Source of the DNA: Thermoplasmata archaeon
Lineage (GTDB): Archaea > Thermoplasmatota > E2 > DHVEG-1
Length of the DNA: 14,717 bases
Direction of reading: 5' to 3'
Assembly: GCA_003649715.1 (NCBI GenBank)
Contig: QMSS01000019.1
Coordinates: 1-14,717, forward strand
Below the pieces are notes generated by a model. The model made no database searches and was not told the origin of the DNA. It saw only the letters and a list, made by a program, of their open reading frames with translations. Shown here in pieces: positions 7,203 to 14,468 of this stretch; positions within the stretch are counted from its first letter, which is position 1, and each line of letters starts with the position of its first letter. Both the position numbers and the translations under genes were made by a program.

Positions 7203-8858
7203 CTATTCGATCATAGGAACATTTAGATCTGTTTCTCTTACTACTTCAATAGCCTCCATATAGCCAGCATCTGCATGTCTAGCTATACCTATTCCCGGAT
7301 CTGTTTTGAATACTCTTTTTATACGTTCATCAGTATCAGGTGTTCCATCGCATATCACCACCATACCTGCATGTGTGGACAGACCTATACCTACTCCGCC
7401 ACCATTGTGTATATGAACGCTATCTGCACCAGCTGCACAGTTCAACAGTGCGTTAAGCAGAGGCCAATCTGCAATGGCATCGCTTCCATCAAGCATACCC
7501 TCCGTCTCCCTATATGGAGAGGCGACACTGCCGGTATCAAGATGATCTCTTGTTATGGCTATTGGGCCGATCTCCCCGGTTCTCACCATTCTGTTTATCT
7601 TTAATGCAAATCTCTCCCTCTCGCCATATCCCAACCAGCATACCCTAGCGGGTAATCCCTCCCATGGAAGATATTTTTCTGCAAGTCTGATCCAGTTGCA
7701 TAGAACCCTGTCTCTGGGAAACATGTCGGTAACCACTTTGTCTGTCTTTAGAATATCTTCAGGGTTTCCAGAAAGTGCAATCCATCTGAATGGTCCCCGT
7801 CCAACGCAAAACATGGGTCTTATGTATGCTACAACAAAACCTGGATAGTTAAATGCATTTTTTAGTCCTGCCTTGTATGCCTGTCCCCTGAGGTTGTTAC
7901 CATAGTCAAAGACCACGGATCCTTTTTTCTGAAAATTTAGCAAAGCTCCGCAGTGTTTTTTCATACTCTCCATAGACTCTCTAATATACTCCTTTGGATT
8001 TTCTTTTCTAAGCTTCAGAGCATCCCTTATAGATCTACCATAGTATCCAGCTGGGATATATCCATTAAGTTCATCATGTGCAGATGTCTGATCTGTAACT
8101 ACATCTGGATGAAAACCTTCTTCTACCAGTTGAGGCATGATATCTGCACAGTTACCAACAACACCAATTGAGACAGCTTTTTTCTCCTCTTTAGCCTGAA
8201 GTGCCATCTCCATTGCATCGTAGATATCATCTGTTTTTACATCACAGAAACCTGTCTTCACACGTCGATCAATACGTTTCTCATCACATTCAATATCTAT
8301 ACAAACACCATTATTCATCTTTATAGCAAGAGGCTGAGCGCCGCCCATGCCCCCCATTCCACCAGTAAGTACAACCCGTCCAGTTAGATCACTGTTGAAA
8401 TGCTTCTTGGCACAGGCTGCGAATGTCTCATAAGTTCCTTGGATTATACCCTGTGTACCGATATAACACCATGAACCTGCTGTCATCTGGCCATACATTA
8501 TCAATCCTAACTCCTCAAGTTCACGGAACTTCTCCCATTTACTCCAATGCGGCACAATATTAGAATTTGCAATCAACACCCGTGGTGAGTTTTTCCATGT
8601 TTTGAATACGGCTACAGGCTTGCCAGATTGAATAAGCAATGTCTCATCGTCCTCAAGATCTTTGAGGGTCTCCACTATCTTCTCATAGCATTTCCAGTTA
8701 CGCGCAGCCTTTCCAGTACCACCATATACAATCAGCTCCTCAGGAATCTCAGCGTTTTCAAGAGTGTTTTCTAACATACGTAAAATAGCTTCCTGTCTCC
8801 ATCCTTTACATCTCAGCATTTCTCCTCTCGCGGCTTTAACAACCATATTTCTCCCCAT
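7203..8858 (-). CDS. hutU: Urocanate hydratase (551 aa)
   Basis: It hydrates urocanate to 4-imidazolone-5-propionate, using tightly bound NAD+ as an electrophile. VYGGTGKAARNW (45-56), QSGKPVAVFKT (77-87), the glycine-rich GGMGGMGGAQP (166-176) that binds NAD+, QTSAHDELNGY, FDYGNNLRGQA and the catalytic-region ARVCWLGYGER (Cys407, matching Cys410 in the P. putida enzyme) are all present, as is HIHNGGGVGIG near the C-terminus. The frame is open 24 codons further upstream to 8930. I chose ATG 8858 because GAGG (8868-8865) lies six bases before it, TATA-like sequence lies just upstream, and the N-terminus then matches bacterial HutU in length. It is the first gene of the hutU-hutH operon. A direct repeat and a divergent promoter lie directly upstream and may regulate it. 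Confidence 0.97.
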   Translation of the reverse strand: MGRNMVVKAARGEMLRCKGWRQEAILRMLENTLENAEIPEELIVYGGTGKAARNWKCYEKIVETLKDLEDDETLLIQSGKPVAVFKTWKNSPRVLIANSNIVPHWSKWEKFRELEELGLIMYGQMTAGSWCYIGTQGIIQGTYETFAACAKKHFNSDLTGRVVLTGGMGGMGGAQPLAIKMNNGVCIDIECDEKRIDRRVKTGFCDVKTDDIYDAMEMALQAKEEKKAVSIGVVGNCADIMPQLVEEGFHPDVVTDQTSAHDELNGYIPAGYYGRSIRDALKLRKENPKEYIRESMESMKKHCGALLNFQKKGSVVFDYGNNLRGQAYKAGLKNAFNYPGFVVAYIRPMFCVGRGPFRWIALSGNPEDILKTDKVVTDMFPRDRVLCNWIRLAEKYLPWEGLPARVCWLGYGERERFALKINRMVRTGEIGPIAITRDHLDTGSVASPYRETEGMLDGSDAIADWPLLNALLNCAAGADSVHIHNGGGVGIGLSTHAGMVVICDGTPDTDERIKRVFKTDPGIGIARHADAGYMEAIEVVRETDLNVPMIE

Positions 8859-8864
8859 AAAAAA

Positions 8865-8908
8865 CCTCATTCTTTGCATCCTATAAATAATACTTAAAAT
8901 TTTTTTAT
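8865..8908 (-). promoter_or_regulatory. Promoter and ribosome site of hutU
   Basis: Read on the minus strand, ATAAAAAAAT (8908-8899) and TATTTATA (8889-8882) are two possible TATA boxes, followed by GAGG (8868-8865) and six T before the ATG at 8858. The upstream box would give a start site near 8878 and keep the ribosome site in the message. The downstream box would make the mRNA nearly leaderless. Confidence 0.45.
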
Positions 8909-8952
8909 CCAAAAATCTTAATGCCATCATTTTTTGTTGAATAATCTCAAAA

Positions 8953-8974
8953 GAAACAGAGGCGAAACAGAGGC
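8953..8974. repeat. 11-bp tandem direct repeat in the hutU upstream region
   Basis: GAAACAGAGGC occurs twice without a gap (8953-8963 and 8964-8974). It lies between the minus-strand hutU promoter and a plus-strand TATA box at 8991. Tandem sites one helical turn apart are typical of cooperative regulator binding, so it may be an operator; this is inferred from position alone. Confidence 0.55.
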
Positions 8975-8990
8975 TAATCTAGAGAAGAAA

Positions 8991-8999
8991 CTTTTAATG
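8991..8999 (+). promoter_or_regulatory. Plus-strand TATA-like box ahead of the hairpin RNA candidate
   Basis: CTTTTAATG follows the purine-rich AGAGAAGAAA, which resembles a B recognition element. A start site 25-26 bp past its centre falls near 9020, close to the first base of the hairpin stem at 9016. No plus-strand protein gene follows before the convergent lsm gene, so a transcript from here would be non-coding. Confidence 0.35.
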
Positions 9000-9015
9000 T
9001 TAGAAGCAAAAAGAG

Positions 9016-9098
9016 GGAAGGATGGCTGGTCTCACTAGGAGGGGATGGGATGCACTCTAACAAAAACAACAACTACCAGCCCAATTCCTTCCATTACA
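9016..9098 (+). ncRNA. Candidate small structured RNA between hutU and lsm
   Basis: GGAAGGA (9016-9022) pairs with TCCTTCC (9086-9092), and GGCTGGT (9024-9030) pairs with ACCAGCC (9075-9081), giving 14 perfect base pairs split by a small 1x4 internal loop and capped by a 44-base loop. A TATA-like box sits about 25 bp upstream on the same strand. An ACA follows at 9096-9098, 14 bases after the upper stem, the spacing known for H/ACA guide RNAs, but the internal loop looks small for a guide pocket and I see no clear K-turn. The same stem would form on the minus strand, where CTCTTTTTG follows it, so a terminator after lsm is the main alternative. It lacks tRNA T-loop features. Confidence 0.35.
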
Positions 9099-9133
9099 TA
9101 AATAATAATAACCCATATATATGCTTTTCGCTT

Positions 9134-9349
9134 TTAAGTTAGTGATATACTTACAACATTGTTTCCTCTCAGTATTATTCTACCTAGCCTACGTTTTGTT
9201 TCATCCTTTGTTTCCTCGACATCCTCTAAAACAAGATTCATGTATTCATCGTATCCTAAAAGCCTTCCCTCTAGGCTTCTTCCATCTTTCAACAGAAGAA
9301 CTAATCTCTGGTTCACTGCCTTTTCCAACAGATCTAAAGGTAATGTCAT
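9134..9349 (-). CDS. Sm-like archaeal RNA-binding protein (71 aa)
   Basis: It should form a ring, usually of seven subunits, that binds U-rich RNA and acts in RNA metabolism. Sm1 covers residues 14-46, with KDGRSLEGRLLGYDEYMNLVLED, here split as KDGRSLEGRL (21-30) and LGYDEYMNLVLED (31-43). Sm2 covers 54-69, with GRIILRGNNVVSI (56-68). The usual U-binding residues, Asn38 in Sm1 and Arg61-Gly62 in Sm2, are present; the common His before MN is Tyr36. The length is typical of archaeal SmAP1. There is no ribosome site next to the ATG, but a TATA box at 9374-9383 predicts transcription starting only a few bases before it, so the mRNA is likely leaderless. The ribosomal L37e gene that often follows lsm in archaea is absent here. 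Confidence 0.95.
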   Translation of the reverse strand: MTLPLDLLEKAVNQRLVLLLKDGRSLEGRLLGYDEYMNLVLEDVEETKDETKRRLGRIILRGNNVVSISLT

Positions 9350-9373
9350 AGTAAAGAGGTAACTGAATTCTCC

Positions 9374-9383
9374 TTTTTAAAGA
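9374..9383 (-). promoter_or_regulatory. TATA box of the Sm-like gene, leaderless promoter
   Basis: On the minus strand this reads TCTTTAAAAA. A start site about 26 bp downstream falls near 9352, three bases before the ATG. The rest of the 152-bp gap to the peptidase gene (9384-9501) shows nothing else clear. Confidence 0.5.
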
Positions 9384-9501
9384 TATTCCCCCTCCAGTTA
9401 CTTATTTACTTCAGATATTTCAGCAGCTCAAAAATAAATGGAATGCTTTTCGCTGTGTTTTACTTTTTAGTGTAAGGATATTTTGATTTCACTTTATTTT
9501 G

Positions 9502-10977
9502 TTATGAATTAATATCTTGAGGGTATCCCCCGATCATTAGACTTGGATCACCAATTATATTCCATGATTCTACGACTTTCGCATCGATAAAGGAATCATT
9601 TTTAGCTGAGCTGTTCCAGTCTATTGGAAAGGTATCGATATATGATGATACTGCCTCAGCCCATGTTTCCCCGAGAACATGTATATGTTTTTGTCCGTAG
9701 CTTCTGAAAAACTCTACCTCCAGCCAGTTAAGGCCGCCATCAAATGAGATTTTATCTTCCTTTGTATATCCAAGTGCTGTGCATCCAATAGTAGCAATAG
9801 CTCCTCCGCCTATCTTACGTGTGAGCCACCAGCCCCAGCATTCAGGAGTTGCCTCTCCTCTATATCTACCTGTTTTATTAAAAAATCGTAGTATCGATAC
9901 GTCAAATTGACAGTTATGGCAACCACTTACTACACATACAGGGAATCTACCATGGTTCCTCAGCCGGTACATGCTCCATACCTTTAATCCTGTGATAAAG
10001 GAGGTGCTATTTGGGGGATGATTACCCCATGTTGTTGGATTGCCATGCCCAACAAAATACACAAAACCACAACCCTTACTTAATGCTTTTATCACATCAG
10101 ACTGCTTACTGAAACTTCCATCAGATGCATATAGCCTTACAGGGTTAAAACCTGTCATATTCTCTAAAGCTCTTTCAGCATAGTATTCTCCCTCATATCC
10201 AGTCCAGTTTGGATTCTGAGATTCTGGATAGGTATCACCAGCAACAACCAGCATATCTCCAAACCAGTCTTTACCAAAGGTCTTTGTTTCATAATCTATG
10301 ATCTTTTTAACCACTATTTTTACCTCAAAAACATTTCTGCATGGTAGTCGTCCAACACATACATCTGGATATAGGTCAATTCCTTCGTCCTCCGCCTTAT
10401 CCTCATACCATTCTCCAAAGATACCATCGTTGTCAGAATCCCATGTGGAAAAATTTCCATTGGAATCATATATGTCAGCATAGTAGAGATCAGTGATAAA
10501 CTTGTCTTCCCATCCATCATCCATATGTACATAGCGTACTGGCACATACCACTTACCCCACTGCCCCTTCATGCCACCAACGAGAAGCACATATTTCACA
10601 CCCCATTCCTCAACAGCGGTTTTTATAAAGTATTTGATTTTCTCGGCATCATCACGTCCCTTCCAGTACATCTGATCATATACCTCATCAAGAGTGACCA
10701 GTCTAGAGGATACACCCATTCTGTTTTTATGCAGTATAAGCGGCTGCAATGCTTTTTTAAATCTACTCGGGGCTATCACAAGAAGCTGATAAATAGAAGA
10801 GTTATCATTTTCTCCTACTGGTCCCATTTGGCATACGATGTTAGAGGATATATCTTTGGATGTATCATCACTGGTTTGTTTGCCGTTTTCCATGTTAGAG
10901 GCCTGTGTCATAGAGGAGCAAAGCAATAGGACCAGCATTATAAAAATAAAAATTTTTTTATAAACATCGTATATCAT
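9502..10977 (-). CDS. Secreted C25 (gingipain-type) cysteine peptidase (491 aa)
   Basis: It is predicted to cleave proteins outside the cell. The N-terminus has a signal peptide, IFIFIMLVLLL (9-19) after two lysines, with likely cleavage near SSMTQAS (21-27). The peptidase domain runs from about residue 64 (LLVIAPSRF) to 482. The catalytic histidine is probably His311 in YFVGHGNPTTWG and the nucleophile Cys353 in VVSGCHNCQFD. DSDNDGIFGEW (180-190) resembles a calcium-binding loop of the DxDxDG type. The segment after 455 carries SWNIIGDPSLMI, common at the domain end. No C-terminal anchor or secretion tail is seen, so it may be released. I chose ATG 10977, with GGAAGGG six bases upstream; a TTG at 10992 is less likely. 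The promoter is covered by a 9-bp inverted repeat. Specificity cannot be read with confidence. Confidence 0.88.
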   Translation of the reverse strand: MIYDVYKKIFIFIMLVLLLCSSMTQASNMENGKQTSDDTSKDISSNIVCQMGPVGENDNSSIYQLLVIAPSRFKKALQPLILHKNRMGVSSRLVTLDEVYDQMYWKGRDDAEKIKYFIKTAVEEWGVKYVLLVGGMKGQWGKWYVPVRYVHMDDGWEDKFITDLYYADIYDSNGNFSTWDSDNDGIFGEWYEDKAEDEGIDLYPDVCVGRLPCRNVFEVKIVVKKIIDYETKTFGKDWFGDMLVVAGDTYPESQNPNWTGYEGEYYAERALENMTGFNPVRLYASDGSFSKQSDVIKALSKGCGFVYFVGHGNPTTWGNHPPNSTSFITGLKVWSMYRLRNHGRFPVCVVSGCHNCQFDVSILRFFNKTGRYRGEATPECWGWWLTRKIGGGAIATIGCTALGYTKEDKISFDGGLNWLEVEFFRSYGQKHIHVLGETWAEAVSSYIDTFPIDWNSSAKNDSFIDAKVVESWNIIGDPSLMIGGYPQDINS

Positions 10978-11009
10978 GTTTTTCCCTTCCAAATAAGATT
11001 AATATTGTT

Positions 11010-11036
11010 TTTCATTAATAAATTTTTTTAATGAAA
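11010..11036. promoter_or_regulatory. 9-bp inverted repeat over the peptidase promoter
   Basis: TTTCATTAA (11010-11018) and TTAATGAAA (11028-11036) form a perfect inverted repeat with a 9-bp spacer. On the minus strand the spacer and one arm contain AAATTTATTAATG, a TATA-like element that would start the peptidase mRNA near 10993, ahead of its ribosome site. A dimeric protein bound here would block TFB/TBP, so a repressor operator is the simplest reading. It also lies upstream of the divergent HAD gene. The rest of the divergent gap, 11037-11165, is open in the HAD frame but does not look coding. Confidence 0.5.
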
Positions 11037-11165
11037 CTAGAAAAAACTGGGTCTAGAAAAAACCATGTTTATTGCTCTGAAAAAGTTATTAATCTGATAC
11101 CTTATTTGCCATTTCTCTCTATGTACTCAACATGCAAATACTATTGCTATAGAAAAAGAAAAAAT

Positions 11166-11879
11166 ATGGAGACAGCAAAACACGGTATGAGGAATAGAAG
11201 AAACAGAAGAAACATAGGTACGATAAAACTAGTAATATTCGATATGGATGGAGTACTTGTGGATACAATTAGCTCCTGGAGATATATACATAACTACTTT
11301 GGGACAAATAATCAGAGATCCGTAGATCTTTATCTCAGAGGAGAAATAGATGATCTTGAGTTTATAAGAAGAGATATTTCCCTTTGGAAGCAAAACAATG
11401 AATATACCACCCGTGATAAAATAGCTGATATTCTGTATAGACTCCCAGTGATGTATGGATCAAAAAAATGCATAGCCACCTTGAGAAATCATAATATCAA
11501 AACTGCTATTGTAAGCGCAGGTCTTGACATTTTAGCTGAAAAAATCTCTAGAACACTTGGGATAGATTATTTCCTTGCAAATGGTCTAAAGACCGATAAA
11601 GATGGACGGATTACTGGAGAGGGTATTCTAAGAGTTCGCCTCATGCATAAAGATGAAGCTGTCAAAAAAATTATGGAAAAATATGACATACCACCTGAAT
11701 ACTGTGCAGCGGTCGGTAATTCCTGCTTTGATATTCCTATGTTTGAAACATGTGGCTTGGGTATAGCGTTTAATCCAGAGGATGAGTGTGTTAAAAAAGC
11801 AGCTGATGTGGTGGTAAAAGAAAAGAATCTAGCCCAGATTCTACCACATATACCTTCTTTGTTGAATAAAGACATATAA
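11166..11879 (+). CDS. HAD-superfamily phosphatase, SerB-like (237 aa)
   Basis: It is a predicted cytosolic phosphatase of the phosphoserine phosphatase type; its substrate is not certain. Motif I FDMDGVLVD has the nucleophile Asp26 and acid Asp28. A helical cap follows (about 37-100). Motif II is Ser117 in AIVSAG, the motif III lysine is probably Lys162 in MHKDEAV, and motif IV is GNSCFDIPMF (184-193), where the usual first Asp of GDxxxD is Asn185 while Asp189 remains. The frame is open back to 11031, but those 45 codons lack phosphatase homology. ATG 11166 has no ribosome site; a weak AAATACTATTG about 26 bp upstream would make it leaderless. ATG 11187 is an alternative. It is divergent from the peptidase. 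Phosphoserine, phosphoglycolate or sugar phosphate could each be the substrate. Confidence 0.8.
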   Translation: METAKHGMRNRRNRRNIGTIKLVIFDMDGVLVDTISSWRYIHNYFGTNNQRSVDLYLRGEIDDLEFIRRDISLWKQNNEYTTRDKIADILYRLPVMYGSKKCIATLRNHNIKTAIVSAGLDILAEKISRTLGIDYFLANGLKTDKDGRITGEGILRVRLMHKDEAVKKIMEKYDIPPEYCAAVGNSCFDIPMFETCGLGIAFNPEDECVKKAADVVVKEKNLAQILPHIPSLLNKDI

Positions 11880-12299
11880 ATTTCATTTTATTTTTAACAT
11901 ACCCATTTGTACCCTCAAAATAGGTCTCTTCTTTTTTAGTAACAGAAATGAATCGATCTGCATAAGAGTATATCATGTGTTCTCACTGAGTATTTATTCT
12001 TTCCCCTCAGATCATCGGCTAGTTTCCCATGAGTGGTTTGAATTCCTCGTATCTAAAAAGCTGATCCTGCCTCCAATTTTGCCTCTGTCTATGGTCTTAT
12101 AAGTTGCAATGGATTAGATCCGTATAGCCTATACCTTCCGTTAGGGAAGTGGTACCTATTTATGTTTTGGTCGTAGATCGTATTGTACTTATCCTATAAT
12201 GAGAGTTGTTTTCTCTGTTCACCGTTTAAATCACAGTATCAACACTTTCTAGTTTCATCAGTTTTTTGGAAAATTTTAGATAACAACTGTTAGGTAATC
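11880..12299. other. Long gene-free stretch with one hairpin
   Basis: No frame on either strand looks coding. The only clear structure is an imperfect hairpin at 12132-12154: CTTCC (12135-12139) pairs with GGAAG (12145-12149), and TAC with GTA extends it across a two-base bulge. It is preceded by the palindrome TATAG-C-CTATA (12123-12133). A TTATAA lies in CTTATAAG near 12099. GTGGTTTGAATTCC near 12033-12046 looks like a tRNA T-loop, but no pairing stems support it. It could be decayed coding DNA or an untranslated region. Confidence 0.35.
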
Positions 12300-12355
12300 T
12301 TTAAATATACTAAAAAACAATGTACCACTTAATATAAAAAAGAAATATTTAAATA
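12300..12355 (+). promoter_or_regulatory. Tandem TATA boxes upstream of the surface-protein gene
   Basis: Two good archaeal boxes lie in tandem: TTTAAATATA (12300-12309) and TATTTAAATA (12346-12355). The second is preceded by AAAAAAGAAA, which suits a B recognition element, and would start transcription near 12377. A third, weaker box, GTATATATT (12427-12435), lies close to the coding region and would start near 12457. Several starts, perhaps condition-dependent, are implied but not shown. Confidence 0.45.
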
Positions 12356-12380
12356 ATATGTGGGAAATAAGTAAGAAAAC

Positions 12381-12428
12381 ATGATCTCCAAAAAATTTGG
12401 GTTATGTAGAGTGTCATCATATGCTTAG
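12381..12428 (+). CDS. Possible leaderless 15-codon upstream reading frame
   Basis: ATG at 12381 lies about 4 bases after the start site predicted from the strong TATA box at 12346-12355. It opens a frame of 15 residues (MISKKFGLCRVSSYA) ending TAG at 12426-12428, 63 bases before the chosen start of the surface-protein gene. It could be a leader peptide or chance. A frame this short often occurs by chance, so confidence is low. Confidence 0.15.
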   Translation: MISKKFGLCRVSSYA

Positions 12429-12491
12429 GTATATATTATGTCTTCATGTCTCCAGTGTCTCAGCAAAATGTTTGATGTGGTTGTGAAAATT

Positions 12492-14468
12492 ATGATGGAA
12501 AAATTGTATTATGTAACATCTTTGTGTGTCTCAATACTTCTTATAACATCGACTGGTGTCGTTCTATCTGATGTTGTCTATCGAGATATGGAATATGGAG
12601 ATCTAGAAAGAAACATGTGCAGTTGGAACGTAGAGATAGTAAGAGTGGATAAATCTCCTATGTTACTATCCGCAAATAAGCAAATTTCGGATTCTTTATT
12701 TACTTTTGTTCCAAATGCTTTAAACATAAATTATCAGGTTACACATGGGTTGGAGGATGAGAAACATCCTGCCTTGGGTAGATATGGTGTTGAAACATTT
12801 GTAGCTGCATATGAGGATCCAAATGCTGAGGACATTGTATGGACCTTTTCTATAGATGGCGGCAACACATGGGCTGATGGTATTTATTGGAATCTCGATG
12901 GTTTCCCTGGATATCCAGCTATCGACTATTGGGGTTCTGATATGCGTTTCTTCGGAACCTTCGTCCCTGCTCCAGAGGACAACGCTGGTGGTTCAACATA
13001 TCTGTTTGAATGTACAGATCCTGCTGACCCTGCAACGTACAACCTGGTTTACTGGAACTGGACAGAGTATGGCTGGCATGACACAAAAGATGTGGATATA
13101 GCATGTGACAACAGTCAAAATGAATGGGAATGGGGTATTACAAGCCTGGTCACAAGTACTACATATGGTCAGGGATATACAGATGGTCCCACGATAAGCT
13201 ATGCGGATCCAGAGGACCCAGATAGAGCATACATCAACTGGTATTATGGCTATGATGGATGTAATCACACCAGTGTAGACATAGATTCTGTTACATATAA
13301 AACATATGCAGTCTATGATTGGTATAATGAGAGTATGTGGAAGCTATTGGTCCGTGTAGATGATTTTAGCAACTGGGAGTGGCAGGGAGCAGCCATATAT
13401 ACTGTAGAGGGCATGGGTAATCTCACCTGTCCATCTATAGCAGCACATAATGACAATCTCGTCATACTAGTGGAGACAGATGAAAATGGGAGCAAGGACA
13501 TTCTATGTATATATTCCAGACAGGGAATGAACAACAACAGCCTGGATACCAGCCTTGTTGTCGACTCACCTGACAATGAATGCTTCCCCAGGGTTTCCTT
13601 TGTTGAAAACAACACATTCATATGCACATTTGTAAAAAACAGAAACCTCTATAAATCCATATCTACAGATGGAGGAAGACATTGGAGTGAACCTGAACAG
13701 ATAAATGATGTGAAAGGAACTGTTGTCGAAGAATACAAAACATCTGATTTATGTGAACAAGCCACAAATGCTGTCTGGGAAGACGATAGAAATGGAAACA
13801 TCGACATATACCTCGGAGAACTCATACCAGTGCCTCCACAACCTCCATCTCTAAAAATTGGAGGAATCACAGGAGGCCCAGACATAACAGTAACGATCAA
13901 AAACACAGGAGACCTAGCTGTAGAGAATCTTACATGGAACATAACTGTGATTGGAGGGACCACCGGAAAAATAGATGTAAAAACTAATGGAGTTATCCCA
14001 GAACTCCAAGCACATCACTCGACACATATCAAAACAGGGCAGATAATAGGATTCGGTCCAGTTGAGATAAACATCACTATAAACGCATCAGGAATAAAAA
14101 CTGTTACCAAAAGGATAAATGGAATAACAATAGGAGTTTGGACAACCGTTTTAGACCCAAACCTCATACCAGTAACTGGTATAGTCACTAATAAAAGAAC
14201 ATCAAAACCAGTTGTTGGAGCAAAAATCGTGGCTAAGCCAAAAACCATACCAGCACCCCTTCTAAGATGGAGCTGGACCGGCAGAATACCATTCCATAAC
14301 TTTTATAACAGAGGAGTCTTCATACTTCTACTACCGCCAGGAACATACAACATAACTGCACACAAGAGATGGTACAAACCAGAAACAAAACCCATTGTCA
14401 TAGAACCAGGATCCTCACCTATAAAAATAAATCTTTCTCTTGAGCCAAGATTTGTGTTCAAAAAATAG
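12492..14468 (+). CDS. Secreted surface protein with Asp-box (sialidase-like) and carboxypeptidase-regulatory-like domains (658 aa)
   Basis: This is predicted to be exported, acting at or outside the cell surface; its ligand is unknown. A signal peptide begins at MMEKLYYV, with the hydrophobic stretch LCVSILLITSTGVVL (11-25). Two Asp-box motifs, SIDGGNTW (120-127) and STDGGRHW (391-398), bracket a region rich in Trp, Tyr and Asp that probably forms a beta-propeller like sialidases and BNR proteins. After a proline-rich hinge (PVPPQPP, about 446-452) comes a CARDB-like Ig domain with VTIKNTGDLAVENLTW (467-482), then a carboxypeptidase-regulatory/PEGA-like domain (about 560-658) with PVTGIVTNKRTSKPVVGAK and LLPPGTYNITAH. 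Many NxT/S sites suit glycosylation. No C-terminal membrane anchor is seen. The frame is open from ATG 12438; I chose 12492 because it puts the signal peptide at the N-terminus, and ATG 12468 is also possible. Sialidase active-site arginines are not evident, so a binding role is likelier. Confidence 0.75.
   Translation: MMEKLYYVTSLCVSILLITSTGVVLSDVVYRDMEYGDLERNMCSWNVEIVRVDKSPMLLSANKQISDSLFTFVPNALNINYQVTHGLEDEKHPALGRYGVETFVAAYEDPNAEDIVWTFSIDGGNTWADGIYWNLDGFPGYPAIDYWGSDMRFFGTFVPAPEDNAGGSTYLFECTDPADPATYNLVYWNWTEYGWHDTKDVDIACDNSQNEWEWGITSLVTSTTYGQGYTDGPTISYADPEDPDRAYINWYYGYDGCNHTSVDIDSVTYKTYAVYDWYNESMWKLLVRVDDFSNWEWQGAAIYTVEGMGNLTCPSIAAHNDNLVILVETDENGSKDILCIYSRQGMNNNSLDTSLVVDSPDNECFPRVSFVENNTFICTFVKNRNLYKSISTDGGRHWSEPEQINDVKGTVVEEYKTSDLCEQATNAVWEDDRNGNIDIYLGELIPVPPQPPSLKIGGITGGPDITVTIKNTGDLAVENLTWNITVIGGTTGKIDVKTNGVIPELQAHHSTHIKTGQIIGFGPVEINITINASGIKTVTKRINGITIGVWTTVLDPNLIPVTGIVTNKRTSKPVVGAKIVAKPKTIPAPLLRWSWTGRIPFHNFYNRGVFILLLPPGTYNITAHKRWYKPETKPIVIEPGSSPIKINLSLEPRFVFKK

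Noticed and set aside
8859..8930. N-terminal extension of HutU from an ATG at 8930
   Set aside because: The extra 24 residues do not match HutU, and this stretch holds the TATA-like elements and the ribosome site for the ATG at 8858.
9016..9093. tRNA gene, because a 7-bp terminal stem and 78-base length look right
   Set aside because: The second stem is stacked directly inside the first, leaving one long hairpin. No T-arm, D-arm or anticodon arm can be drawn.
11031..11165. N-terminal extension of the HAD phosphatase from an ATG at 11031
   Set aside because: It would start inside the promoter palindrome, and its 45 residues lack phosphatase similarity and have a poor, mixed composition.
12033..12046. 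T-loop-like GTGGTTTGAATTCC
   Set aside because: The flanking bases do not form a T-stem, and no acceptor or anticodon arm lies upstream.
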